From Thermodesulfobacterium geofontis OPF15 (GTDB taxonomy: Bacteria; Desulfobacterota; Thermodesulfobacteria; Thermodesulfobacteriales; Thermodesulfobacteriaceae): DNA of 64,000 bases. Below, one piece after another: positions 48,893 through 58,057 of the stretch (position 1 is the stretch's first letter; each line of letters opens with the position of its first letter). The stretch lies in NCBI RefSeq assembly GCF_000215975.1, contig NC_015682.1, forward strand, positions 806,001-870,000, given 5' to 3'. Below the pieces are notes generated by a model that was given only the letters and a program-made list of their open reading frames with translations, had not been told where the DNA came from and searched no databases. The position numbers and the translations under genes are program-made.

Positions 48893-49966
48893 TTATTCAT
48901 TCTTTTTTTCTTTGAAATATTCTGAAGAGGGGAGTAAGGGTTCTCCTTTTAATTTCTTTTCTCCAATTTCTTTTACAGTTTTTTCAATAAGAAGAAATCT
49001 TTCAGGGGAGCTAGGATGGGTGGCAAGGAAAACATCACTTATTGCACTGGGGAATTCTACTGCCATACGTCTCCAAATATCTACAGCATTATCTATATTA
49101 TATCCTCCTCTTGCAGCAATATAAGTTCCTACATAATCTGCTTCTTTTTCAAATTCTTTAGAATAAACAAGAGCTCCCAATTGTTGAAATGTTCCTTGTG
49201 TATCAACTCCTGTGGTTACTGCAATTAAAATATCTATAAGAGAGCCTAAAATAACATTTCCCATTTTTTTAGTAATATGTCCCATAACATGATGAGCAAG
49301 CTCATGACCTAATACTAAAGCAAGTTCTTCATCTGATTGAATAAATCTCATTAATCCAGTAGTAACATAAACTTTTCCTTCTGGTGCAGCCCAAGCATTT
49401 ATAGATTCATGAAAAACAAGTTCAACCTCATAATCACAACCCTCGACAGAATCCATATTTAGCTCAATTGTTTCTCCATTTCTTTCTATAAGTAATTTTA
49501 AATTTTTAGAATTTTTCATAATTTCTTTTGCAGATCGAATATCTTTTATCTCTTTATCATTTATTTTTAAAATCTTGTCATTTACTTTTAAACCAGCTTT
49601 GAAAGCAGGAGAATTTTGATGTACATACCATACAGTTGGTTTGTCATTTAAAACAAATTTTTCTGTTAATATTTTTATATCTTCCTCTTTATACATTTCT
49701 TTGTTATGTATTTCAAATCCATAAACCGGTCTTACAGTTTTTTTACAAAGCGGAGCTGATCCAGTTATAAGATTATACCAGATATTATTAAGTCTTTCTT
49801 TTCTTTCAAAATAAGTAAAAAGGGCTATTTTTCTTTGCTTAAGTCTTTCTGCTTCTATTACTTCTTTTGGAATTTGTGGAATTTCTTTTATAGAAGGTGC
49901 ACATCCAGAAATTAAGATTGTTAGAATAAAAATAATTAAATTAATTATCTTTATTTTTTTTCTCAT
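48893..49966 (-). CDS. M48 family zinc metalloprotease lipoprotein with PDZ domain
   Basis: A 357-residue lipoprotein. The lipobox ILISGC places the acylated Cys at 22. Residues about 90-170 form a PDZ-like domain (VHQNSPAFKAGLKVNDKILKIND). The M48 peptidase follows with HELAHHVMGH (near 225; zinc His and Glu) and a second Glu in EFEKEADYVGTY. It resembles BepA/LoiP quality-control proteases of the outer membrane, but the internal PDZ before the peptidase is unusual for them. It overlaps the upstream binding-protein gene by four bases. Confidence 0.88.
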   Translation of the reverse strand: MRKKIKIINLIIFILTILISGCAPSIKEIPQIPKEVIEAERLKQRKIALFTYFERKERLNNIWYNLITGSAPLCKKTVRPVYGFEIHNKEMYKEEDIKILTEKFVLNDKPTVWYVHQNSPAFKAGLKVNDKILKINDKEIKDIRSAKEIMKNSKNLKLLIERNGETIELNMDSVEGCDYEVELVFHESINAWAAPEGKVYVTTGLMRFIQSDEELALVLGHELAHHVMGHITKKMGNVILGSLIDILIAVTTGVDTQGTFQQLGALVYSKEFEKEADYVGTYIAARGGYNIDNAVDIWRRMAVEFPSAISDVFLATHPSSPERFLLIEKTVKEIGEKKLKGEPLLPSSEYFKEKKNE

Positions 49967-50796
49967 CTTTTGTGAGGAACAAATCCATATTTAGCATAAA
50001 TTTCTTGGGCTTCCGAAGATTTAATAAATTCTAAAAATTTTTTAGCATTTTCTGGATGAGGGGCATTATTAAGAATAGTAATGTAGTAATTTACCTTATC
50101 TCTTTGATCAAATTCTTCTCCAACCTCAACCATATCAACGGGTAATCCTTGATTTTTAGCATATATTACTTCAGTTGCCCAAACTGGACCTACATCAGCA
50201 GTATCTTTAACAATTCTTAAAGGTGTTTCTCTATGATGAACCAAAGTAAAAATAGTTGTTCCTTCAGCTCTTTTTTCTTCCATAATTCTATGAACAAACT
50301 CTTCCCCACCAGCTTTTTTATACATTTCTATAATATAACGGGTTATATCCTCGAGAGGACCAGGTTGAGAAATTCTCACCTCATCTCTGGCAAGATCCTT
50401 TACATCTTTTATTCCTAATGGATTACCTTTTCGGACCATTAATACAATTCTATTATGAAGATAGACAAAATATTCTTTAATCAATCCCCTTTTTAAAAGT
50501 TCTTGCATTGCCTCATTGCTAACTGCAGTATAAATATCAGGAGTAACTCTTATTTCCATATTTCCAAAACGGGCTCCTCCAGCAAGAATTTGTCTAAGCT
50601 CAAGTCCAGGTGGAAGAGTTTCATAAAAAATCTTTTTTATCTCAGGATATCTTTTTTGAAAAGCTGAAAGAAGTTCTTCCATCACCATAAATTGATTACC
50701 TGCCATAAATAAAATAAGATCTGCATCATTAAGATACTCTAAATTATGCAAATCCTCTCTATAATTTATAGGAATTTCAGGAAGTTCTGAACTCAT
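49963..50796 (-). CDS. ModA-like solute-binding protein without signal peptide
   Basis: A 277-residue type II periplasmic-binding-protein fold related to molybdate/tungstate-binding ModA: DLILFMAGNQFMVMEELLSAF at the first strand and helix, DIYTAVSNEAMQ, VLMVRKGNPLGIKDVKDLA, and the final PENAKKFLEFIKSSEAQEIYAKYGF. Yet the N-terminus MSSELPEIP has no signal sequence or lipobox, and the SD (AGAGGA) and promoter fix the start here. It therefore looks cytoplasmic. It is co-transcribed with the M48 protease and no permease genes are near. The ligand is unknown. Confidence 0.82.
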   Translation of the reverse strand: MSSELPEIPINYREDLHNLEYLNDADLILFMAGNQFMVMEELLSAFQKRYPEIKKIFYETLPPGLELRQILAGGARFGNMEIRVTPDIYTAVSNEAMQELLKRGLIKEYFVYLHNRIVLMVRKGNPLGIKDVKDLARDEVRISQPGPLEDITRYIIEMYKKAGGEEFVHRIMEEKRAEGTTIFTLVHHRETPLRIVKDTADVGPVWATEVIYAKNQGLPVDMVEVGEEFDQRDKVNYYITILNNAPHPENAKKFLEFIKSSEAQEIYAKYGFVPHKR

Positions 50797-50817
50797 TTTT
50801 ATGTCCTCTTTAAATAA

Positions 50818-50846
50818 TTTTTAAAATTAATCTTTTTAATTGTCAA
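50818..50846 (-). promoter_or_regulatory. promoter of the binding protein-M48 operon
   Basis: On the minus strand TTGACA (50846-50841), 17-base spacer, TAAAAA (50823-50818). It diverges from the trmJ promoter. Confidence 0.5.
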
Positions 50847-50867
50847 GTTTTTTAAAAAATCAAAAAA

Positions 50868-50896
50868 TTGACAAGGAATTAAAGATATAGTAATTT
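50868..50896 (+). promoter_or_regulatory. trmJ promoter
   Basis: TTGACA (50868-50873), 17-base spacer, TAATTT (50891-50896). The start would be at about 50903, only three bases before the ATG at 50906, so the mRNA is probably leaderless. Confidence 0.6.
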
Positions 50897-50905
50897 AAAT
50901 AATAA

Positions 50906-51727
50906 ATGCAAGTTCGTCCTGTTGCTGAGCCTGTCAAGGCAAATCTTTCAAATATAGCAGTTGTTCTTGTCAATCCTATTTATAGTGAAAATATTGGTTC
51001 TACTGCAAGAGCTTGTGCAAACTTTGGGATTTCTGATCTTATTCTTGTTAACCCAGAACCTTTAGAAGAAGAAAAAATGAAGGCTATGGCAACAAAATCA
51101 GGCATTCCTATTTTAGAAAAAATGAAAATTTTTAATGATCTTCCAACTGCTTTAAAAAATTTTAATTATGTGATTGGAACTACAGCAAGACTTGGAAAAC
51201 ATAGATTAGTTTATCACACTCCAAAGGAGATAGCTCCTTATATATGTGAACTTTCAATAAATAACAAAATCGCTCTCCTTTTTGGAAATGAAAGATTTGG
51301 TCTTTCTAATGAAGAATTATCTTATTGTGATGATGTTATTACTATACCTACTACAGAAAAGGCATCTTTAAATGTTTCTCAAGCAGTAGTTATAATTCTT
51401 TATGAAATTTTTCAAGCTGCAAGTATTCCAAAAATCCCTAAACCACAACTCGCAACTTTTGAAGAATTAAATATTATGTATGCTATAATTGAAAAAACAT
51501 TGGAGTCCATAGATTACATACCTCATAATAATAAAATTTTATGGTTTACCAATATAAAAAGATTTCTTTCAAGACTTGAGCTTACTTCAAGAGAAGTGAA
51601 AATTATACAAGGATTTTGTAGAAAGCTTCTTTGGGCATTAGGTAAAAAACTTAATCTTTCTTTTCCAAAAGAGCAACCACTTCAAAATGATAGGTCTGAG
51701 GAAACATATCAAAAAGACAAAGTTTAA
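50906..51727 (+). CDS. trmJ: tRNA 2'-O-methyltransferase TrmJ-like
   Basis: A 273-residue SPOUT methyltransferase that methylates the 2'-OH at tRNA position 32. Motif 1 is VLVNPIYSENIGSTARACANFG (near 23-44), motif 2 LLFGNERFGLSNEEL, and motif 3 IPTTEKASLNVSQAVVI. The C-terminal helical tail of about 95 residues (from residue 175) is typical of TrmJ. There is no Shine-Dalgarno. The last 77 bases overlap the convergent RlmD-type gene. Confidence 0.88.
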   Translation: MQVRPVAEPVKANLSNIAVVLVNPIYSENIGSTARACANFGISDLILVNPEPLEEEKMKAMATKSGIPILEKMKIFNDLPTALKNFNYVIGTTARLGKHRLVYHTPKEIAPYICELSINNKIALLFGNERFGLSNEELSYCDDVITIPTTEKASLNVSQAVVIILYEIFQAASIPKIPKPQLATFEELNIMYAIIEKTLESIDYIPHNNKILWFTNIKRFLSRLELTSREVKIIQGFCRKLLWALGKKLNLSFPKEQPLQNDRSEETYQKDKV

Positions 51728-52949
51728 TAAGTTGATAATTAAGATTTTTTAAAATTAACAAGTCTCTTACTAAAGTTGGAGCATCACAAGAAATATATAT
51801 AATATATTTTTTAGCAACCTCAGGAAGTAGTCTCATCAATTCTTTACATCCTCCTCTTGGGGGATCAAGAAGTACCAAATCAAATTCTTCTCCCTCTTTT
51901 ACAGCGGAATAGAGTGCTTCTATAGCACTCATATTTCTTAAATCAAGTCTTCCATTTAGCTTTGCTTTTTCAGCTGTATAAAGACCATCTTCTATTGCTC
52001 TCAAATCTGTATCAACTCCTAAAAGTTTTTTAGCTTCTCTTTTTAATACAAAAGGAAAAAGGAAATTTCCCATTCCTGCATGAAGATCAAGTACTTTTTC
52101 AAAGGAAAGATCCCAAGACCTTAAAGTTTCCATAATAGCACAATTAATTTCCCAATTTGCTTGAACAAAAACCCCAGGTTGAACATAATAAAGGATCTCA
52201 TCTATATTTTTGAACACCCTTCTTCCACCGTAAGAACTATCTTCTGGAAAAGGTCCGTCAGGACGTCTTCCTTTCATCCAATAAAAAATTGCTTTTAATT
52301 CTTTTATTTTTAACATTCCTTCTAAATCTTCTTTCTGGGGTTTTAGTATGGTCCAAAAAATTAAAGTAACTTTATTTTCCTCTGGGGAAGTTTCAATTTT
52401 TACTCTTTTGCTATAATAAGAAAGCTTTATCCAAGAAGGAGTTTCATAAAGCTGAGAAAGAACTTTGTTAAGTATTTCTTCACCTAATAAACATTTTTCA
52501 ATTTTTAAAACCTCATGAGTTTTTCTTTTCACAAATCCCATTTTAAAATTTTCATTTTCCACATGAAATCTTAAACGGTTTCTATAATAAAATTCCTTAG
52601 AAGAAGGAACAACCCTTTCTAAAGGTATTTCTTCTTTCCAACCGAGTCTTTTAAAGACATCAAAAAGCATTTCTTTTTTTATTTCAATTTGGAGAGGATA
52701 AATAACGTGCTGAAGTTGACAACCTCCACAAGTTCCATAATAAATACAAGGTGCCTCTCTTCTATAAGGAGAAGCTTCCAAAATCTTTTCTACCTCAGCT
52801 TCTACATAATCTCCATAATCTTTTTTTATTCTTATTTGTAAAATTTCTTCAGGTAGAACATAAGGAATAAAAACTATTTTACCATTTGGAAGACGGGCAA
52901 GTCCATTTCCACCAAAAATAATCTTTTCAACCTTTACGATCCTTTGCAT
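51651..52949 (-). CDS. RlmD/TrmA-family m5U RNA methyltransferase
   Basis: A 432-residue enzyme that makes 5-methyluridine in 23S rRNA or tRNA. It has a TRAM domain (about 1-55), a 4Fe-4S motif CIYYGTCGGCQLQ (near 63-75) with a further Cys near 155, the SAM motif VLDLHAGMGNF near 293, LLDPPRGG, and the catalytic ISCDAPTLVRDL near 390. The Fe-S cluster sets it with RlmD or RlmCD-like enzymes; the target position cannot be told from sequence alone. It converges on trmJ with a 77-base overlap. Confidence 0.88.
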   Translation of the reverse strand: MQRIVKVEKIIFGGNGLARLPNGKIVFIPYVLPEEILQIRIKKDYGDYVEAEVEKILEASPYRREAPCIYYGTCGGCQLQHVIYPLQIEIKKEMLFDVFKRLGWKEEIPLERVVPSSKEFYYRNRLRFHVENENFKMGFVKRKTHEVLKIEKCLLGEEILNKVLSQLYETPSWIKLSYYSKRVKIETSPEENKVTLIFWTILKPQKEDLEGMLKIKELKAIFYWMKGRRPDGPFPEDSSYGGRRVFKNIDEILYYVQPGVFVQANWEINCAIMETLRSWDLSFEKVLDLHAGMGNFLFPFVLKREAKKLLGVDTDLRAIEDGLYTAEKAKLNGRLDLRNMSAIEALYSAVKEGEEFDLVLLDPPRGGCKELMRLLPEVAKKYIIYISCDAPTLVRDLLILKNLNYQLIKLCLFDMFPQTYHFEVVALLEKKD

Positions 52950-53089
52950 AGCTTTTAAAATATAATTTTAGTTAAATTTTTGCCAAGTAATAGATTTTTT
53001 CTTTATTCTCTTGAATTTTTCATTCCTGTTAATTAAAATTAAATTATAAATACTTAATTTTCATTTAAATATCAAAAGAGGTCTAATTT

Positions 53090-56000
53090 ATGAAATATGT
53101 AGGTCTTGATGTTGGTTCAGGAACAGCAAAAATTGCTGTTCTTGATGAAAATAAAAATATTTTATTTTGGAAATATGAAAGAACGAATGGACAACCCATA
53201 GAAACTGCTGAAAGATTTTTATCTTTAGTAGAAAAAGAATTTAATTACGAGCTTTCTGGTATAACTTGTACAGGAACTGCAGGAAAGACTATATCTCAAA
53301 TACTCGGATGTGCCTTTGTAAATGAAGTAATGGCTCATGCTAAAGCTGCAACTTTTTTCTATCCCCAAGTTAAAACTATCATAGATATAGGTGGAGAAGA
53401 CTCTAAATTAATCTTTATAACTCATGAAAGGGGAATTCCAGAAATTGAAGATTTTGCCTTAAATACCCTTTGTGCAGCAGGAACAGGCTCTTTCTTAGAG
53501 CAACAAGCAGCAAGACTCGGTTATACTATAGAAGAATTTTCTCAAATCGCTTTGAAAGCTAAAAATATTCCAAGAATTGCCGGAAGATGTACAGTTTTTG
53601 CTAAATCAGATATGATACATCTTCAACAAGCAGCTGTTCCTGATGAAGAAATAGTAGCAGGATTATGCTATGCAATTATCAGGAACCTTAAAAGTAATCT
53701 TGCTAAAGGGAAAGAGGTTTTACCTCCTCTTATATTTCAAGGAGGAGTAGCTGCAAATTTAGGAGTAAGAAAAGCTGTAAAGGAAATTTTTGGACTCAAA
53801 GATGAAGAATTAATAATACCGGAACATTATAGAATAATGGGAGCAATTGGAGCAGCTCTTTATGGACTGGAAGGAAAAGCATTTTCTGGGTATAAAGGTT
53901 CTGAAATTCTTAGAGCCTATTTAAGAGAAAGAGTCTTTAATCCTCCAAGACATCCTGTTTTGGTTCCTTTCAAATCCTTAGAAATATCCGAGAAATTAGC
54001 TGAAAAATATGAAAAAAGAGTTTACATAGAAATACCGCAGGAAGAATTTGAGGTTTATTTAGGAATTGATGTGGGATCCGTTAGTACAAAACTTGTTGCT
54101 ATCGATGAAAAAGGAAATCTTCTTGCAAAGATATACATGCTTCATCATGGAAAGCCTTTAGAGAGTATAAAGCAAGGACTTCTTGAATTAAGAGAAAAAT
54201 TACCTCCTAAGGTTAAAGTTAAGGGCGTAGGAACTACTGGTTCAGGAAGATATTTAACTGGTGATTTTGTAGGTGCAGATGTAATAAGAAATGAAATAAC
54301 AGCTCAGGCTTATGGTGCACTTTTTATTGATCCTGAGGTTGATACTATTTTTGAAATAGGAGGACAAGATTCTAAGTATATTTATCTTGACAAAGGAACT
54401 ATTTCCAATTTTGCTATGAATAAAGCTTGTGCAGCAGGAACAGGTTCCTTCTTACAAGAACAGGCAGTAAAATTAGGAATACCTATTGAGGAATTTGGTG
54501 ATATAGCTTTAAAAAGCAATTCTCCTCTTAAACTCGGAGAAAGATGTACTGTTTTTATGCAATCAGATCTTCTCCATTATCAACAACAGGGACTACCTAA
54601 GGAAGATCTTATAGCAGGTCTTTGTTACGCTATTGTCTATAACTATTTAAATAAAGTTGTAGAAGATAGGAAGATAGGTAATAAAATCTTTTTCCAAGGA
54701 GCTGTTGCCTTTAATAAAGGTGTAGTTGCTGCATTTGAAAAGGTTCTTGGAAAACCAGTTATTGTGCCTCCTCATCATGAAGTTACGGGAGCAATTGGGG
54801 CAGCTCTTTTAGCAAAAGAAGAAGTTAAAGGTGAAACCAGGTTTAAAGGATTTGATTTAGTAAAGGTTAAATACCATATTAAAGCTTTTGAATGTAAAGG
54901 ATGTCCAAATCAATGTGAGATACATCAGGTTAGTATAGAAGGAGGGAAGCCCTATTATTATGGAGGAAGATGTGAAAAATATGAATTGGACTACAGAAAA
55001 GCACCTTCCCATATTCCTAACTTGACCTTAGAGAGAGAAGAAAAGCTTTTATCTTATGTTAAACCTGTAGAGAGTGATTTTTCTGAAGGTAAAGTTATAG
55101 GGATCCCAAGAATTTTGCAATTTTATGAATGGCTACCTCTTTTTGCTACTTTCTTTCAAGAATTAGGATATAAGGTAATTTTGTCTCCTCCCACATCTAA
55201 ACAAATTATCAAAAAAGGTTGCGAATTAACACCAGCTGAACCCTGTTTTCCAATAAAAATTGCTATAGGACATTTAAATGCTCTTTTAGAGTTAGGAGTA
55301 AAAAACATTTTTTTACCTCAAATAACAGATCTTCCACCTGAACATCCAGCTCTTGAAGTAGGTAAAGTTTGTCCCTATGTACAAAGCGTTCCTTGGATAA
55401 GTCCTGCAGCTTTTAAATTTTCAGAATTAAAAGTTAATCTTATTAATCCAGTTCTACACCTTGGGAGGAGAGGTATTGTCTTAAATGAAGAAATTAAAAA
55501 TTTAGCTAATCTTTTAGGAGAGCCTATTGAAAAAGTTAAAAAAGCTTGGAAATTAGGAGAAGAAGCTCAAAAAGATTTTCATCATTTTCTAAAACAAAGA
55601 GGGAAAGAAATTCTTGAAAACTTTAAAGACCAAATAATTTTAGTTATAGTTGGGAGACCTTATAATGCCTTTGATACAGGTGCCAATCTTGGAATCCATT
55701 ATAAAATAAGAAAATTAGGATTAGTGGGGCTACCCGTAGATATGTTACCTTTAGAAGAAGTAGAGAATCTTTCTTTCTTAGAGGGAATGTATTGGGAATA
55801 TGGGCAAAGATTTTTACTTGCAGCTCATATAATTAGAAAAACACCCAATTTATTTCCTATATACTTTACCAATTTTTCCTGCGGTCCAGATTCTTTTATT
55901 GAACATTTCTTTGAAGATCTTTTGGGTGAAAAACCTTTTATTGAAATAGAAGTTGATGAGCATAGTGCCGAAGCAGGAGTAGTCACAAGACTTGAAGCCT

Positions 56001-57277
56001 TTGTAGATAGTATCAAGAATAAAGTTAGGTATTTCGATATTCATAAACCCTTTGAGATTTTAAAAGCTTATCCTTCAAATAACAGAACTGTATATATTCC
56101 TTACATGTGTGATCATGCTGTAGCTTTTGCTGCAGCTTTTAGAGCCTGTGGAGTAAATGCACAAGTTTTACCAGAACCAGATGAAGAAAGTTTAGAATTG
56201 GGAAGAAAATTTACCTCTGGTAAAGAGTGTTATCCTACAATTTTAACTACAGGTGATCTTATAAAACTTATTAATTCTCCTGATTTTAATCCTGAAAAAA
56301 GCATTTTCTTTATGCCTGATAGCGGAGGACCTTGCAGATTTGGTCAATACAATAGACTTCATAAAAAAATTCTTAAAGATCTTGGTATAAATATGCCAGT
56401 TTATTCTTTACAACAGGATATGAAATTTTATGAAGATTTAGATATTTTGGGAAGGACTTTTATGAAAATTGCTTGGCAAGGTATTGTAGCTGTAGATATT
56501 TTAGATAAGCTTTTTAGAGAAACAAGACCCTACGCCCTAAATAAAAAAGAAGTTGAAGCACTTTACTGGGAATCTCTTAAAAAAATAGAAAAAACAGTAG
56601 AAGAAAAAGGGAATATGATAGAGACACTTTTAGAAATAAAGGAAGCCTTTAAAAATATAAAAGTTAAAGAAGAAAAAAAACCTGTTGTGGGAGTGGTAGG
56701 AGAAATTTATGTTAGAAATAATAGATTTGCTAATGAAAATTTATATAGATTTTTAGAAGACCTTGGACTTGAAGTATGGCTTCCTCCTATTACCGAATGG
56801 ATATATTTTATAAATTATACTTCTAAAAGATGGGCTAAAAAATTGGGATGGTTTAGAACAGTCTTAAGATATATAATAGAATCTCAGTATCTTAAATGGG
56901 AAGAAAAGAAATTTATAAATCTTGTCAAAGATGTTCTTAATATGGCAGAAGATTTAGATGTAGAAGAGCTTATGAAATTGACTAAAAAATATGTTCATCC
57001 AGAATTTGAAGGAGGGGAAGTTCTTCTTTCAGTAGGAAAAGCTGTAGAATATTTAAGTCATGGAGCATCAGGTATAATAAATGTCATTCCCTTTGCCTGT
57101 ATGCCAGGAAATGTAGTATCTGCTATTTTAAAAAAAATAAAAGAAGAGGAAGGTATAAGGTTTCCAACTTTAACTGTTCCTTGTGATGGGCAGAAATCCT
57201 TAGGAACCAAAATGAGGGTTGAAGCCTTTGTAGAACAGGTTAAAGAATTTTTTAATAGTAAGAAAGCAAAATTTTAA
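53090..57277 (+). CDS. giant acyl-CoA dehydratase activase-related protein
   Basis: A 1395-residue multidomain Fe-S protein. Two complete BadF/HgdC-type activase (ASKHA) domains occupy about 1-265 and 320-590; each has a DVGS phosphate loop, IGGEDSK or IGGQDSK, LCAAGTGSFL/ACAAGTGSFL with the cluster Cys, and GRCTVF-x2-SD. A Cys-rich linker (ECKGCPNQCE, near 600-610) leads to DUF2229 and HgdB-like parts (about 670-1395) with CEL-TPAEPCFP, CGPDSF, GKECYPT, GGPCRFGQY and CMPGNVVS. Such proteins are common in strict anaerobes, but their substrate is unknown; they probably use ATP to push electrons to a hard-to-reduce site. It stands alone on its own transcript. Confidence 0.9.
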   Translation: MKYVGLDVGSGTAKIAVLDENKNILFWKYERTNGQPIETAERFLSLVEKEFNYELSGITCTGTAGKTISQILGCAFVNEVMAHAKAATFFYPQVKTIIDIGGEDSKLIFITHERGIPEIEDFALNTLCAAGTGSFLEQQAARLGYTIEEFSQIALKAKNIPRIAGRCTVFAKSDMIHLQQAAVPDEEIVAGLCYAIIRNLKSNLAKGKEVLPPLIFQGGVAANLGVRKAVKEIFGLKDEELIIPEHYRIMGAIGAALYGLEGKAFSGYKGSEILRAYLRERVFNPPRHPVLVPFKSLEISEKLAEKYEKRVYIEIPQEEFEVYLGIDVGSVSTKLVAIDEKGNLLAKIYMLHHGKPLESIKQGLLELREKLPPKVKVKGVGTTGSGRYLTGDFVGADVIRNEITAQAYGALFIDPEVDTIFEIGGQDSKYIYLDKGTISNFAMNKACAAGTGSFLQEQAVKLGIPIEEFGDIALKSNSPLKLGERCTVFMQSDLLHYQQQGLPKEDLIAGLCYAIVYNYLNKVVEDRKIGNKIFFQGAVAFNKGVVAAFEKVLGKPVIVPPHHEVTGAIGAALLAKEEVKGETRFKGFDLVKVKYHIKAFECKGCPNQCEIHQVSIEGGKPYYYGGRCEKYELDYRKAPSHIPNLTLEREEKLLSYVKPVESDFSEGKVIGIPRILQFYEWLPLFATFFQELGYKVILSPPTSKQIIKKGCELTPAEPCFPIKIAIGHLNALLELGVKNIFLPQITDLPPEHPALEVGKVCPYVQSVPWISPAAFKFSELKVNLINPVLHLGRRGIVLNEEIKNLANLLGEPIEKVKKAWKLGEEAQKDFHHFLKQRGKEILENFKDQIILVIVGRPYNAFDTGANLGIHYKIRKLGLVGLPVDMLPLEEVENLSFLEGMYWEYGQRFLLAAHIIRKTPNLFPIYFTNFSCGPDSFIEHFFEDLLGEKPFIEIEVDEHSAEAGVVTRLEAFVDSIKNKVRYFDIHKPFEILKAYPSNNRTVYIPYMCDHAVAFAAAFRACGVNAQVLPEPDEESLELGRKFTSGKECYPTILTTGDLIKLINSPDFNPEKSIFFMPDSGGPCRFGQYNRLHKKILKDLGINMPVYSLQQDMKFYEDLDILGRTFMKIAWQGIVAVDILDKLFRETRPYALNKKEVEALYWESLKKIEKTVEEKGNMIETLLEIKEAFKNIKVKEEKKPVVGVVGEIYVRNNRFANENLYRFLEDLGLEVWLPPITEWIYFINYTSKRWAKKLGWFRTVLRYIIESQYLKWEEKKFINLVKDVLNMAEDLDVEELMKLTKKYVHPEFEGGEVLLSVGKAVEYLSHGASGIINVIPFACMPGNVVSAILKKIKEEEGIRFPTLTVPCDGQKSLGTKMRVEAFVEQVKEFFNSKKAKF

Positions 57278-57293
57278 AAAAACTTAAATTAAA

Positions 57294-57321
57294 TTGTATT
57301 TTTGCCGTAATATTCTATAAT
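57294..57321 (+). promoter_or_regulatory. promoter of the Fo ATP synthase operon
   Basis: TTGTAT (57294-57299), 16-base spacer, perfect TATAAT (57316-57321). It lies 65 bases before the TTG start of the first gene. Confidence 0.65.
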
Positions 57322-57385
57322 ATAGCCGATTTTATAAATTTTTAATAGTTGATTTTTATAAAAAAACAAGTTAAATACAATTAAC

Positions 57386-57655
57386 TTGGAAAAGAAAAAA
57401 GATAGTACTTTTAAATTTTTATTTAGTGTTTTAGTTGAAAGTTTTAGTATTGGTATCGCAGTTATTGCCTCTATTATAGCAGGGGCTATTATTGGTTGGT
57501 TAATAGATGAAAAGGTATTTAAAGGAAAATATTTTCCTTGGATTACTACCATATTTATTATTTTCGGGGCAATAGGAGGGATAAAAAATCTTATTTGGTA
57601 TAGTAAAAAGAGATTAAAAGAAGTTTCTAAAGATGAAAAACAAAATAGATCATAA
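57386..57655 (+). CDS. atpZ: AtpZ/AtpI-like small membrane protein
   Basis: An 89-residue protein with two transmembrane helices (about 22-40 and 50-70) around the GAIIGWLIDEKVF loop, the AtpZ/AtpQ pattern (F0F1-ATPase_gene1 family). These proteins help ATP synthase assembly or Mg2+ supply. The start is TTG and has no clear Shine-Dalgarno. It overlaps the next gene by 23 bases. Confidence 0.82.
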   Translation: MEKKKDSTFKFLFSVLVESFSIGIAVIASIIAGAIIGWLIDEKVFKGKYFPWITTIFIIFGAIGGIKNLIWYSKKRLKEVSKDEKQNRS

Positions 57656-58043
57656 AGTTTTTATTAGAAATTTAGAATTTTCTATTTTTATTTTTTCTAT
57701 TATCTTTATTTTTCTATCCTTTTTAATCTTAAGAGATTTAAAATATATTTTTTCTTTAATAGCAGGAATTGGGATTGCTTATCTTAATCTTCGATCTACT
57801 AAAAAGGATGGTATAAAAATTTTGGAAGGGGTTAAAAATGGACTTTCTCCAGAGAGAGGTATTTTTCTCTATATGAGCAAATTTTATCTTAGACTTTTGG
57901 CTACTGGCATTCTTCTTTTCTTCTTTATAAAAATAGTAAAATTAAATCCCATTTTTATATTATTAGGGCTATTTTTAGTATACTTTGAATTGATAATAAT
58001 AGCCTTAAGAAACTTATATTTTAGAAAATTAGAAATTATTTAG
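57633..58043 (+). CDS. atpI: ATP synthase subunit I-like membrane protein
   Basis: A 136-residue protein with four transmembrane helices (about 15-32, 36-50, 83-100 and 105-125), positioned between atpZ and atpB as AtpI usually is. Its sequence has few conserved signatures, so the call rests on topology and place. AtpI helps assemble the c-ring. Confidence 0.72.
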   Translation: MKNKIDHKVFIRNLEFSIFIFSIIFIFLSFLILRDLKYIFSLIAGIGIAYLNLRSTKKDGIKILEGVKNGLSPERGIFLYMSKFYLRLLATGILLFFFIKIVKLNPIFILLGLFLVYFELIIIALRNLYFRKLEII

Positions 58044-58057
58044 AGAGGAGGGTAAAG

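Noticed and set aside
57292-57383. 10-bp inverted repeat AATTGTATTT / AAATACAATT around the atp promoter
   Set aside because: The arms are about 70 bases apart and AT-only in part, so chance in AT-rich DNA is likely.
57289-57552. 87-codon minus-strand frame opposite the start of the atp operon
   Set aside because: It lies antisense to the promoter and to the atpZ gene, whose protein is recognisable.
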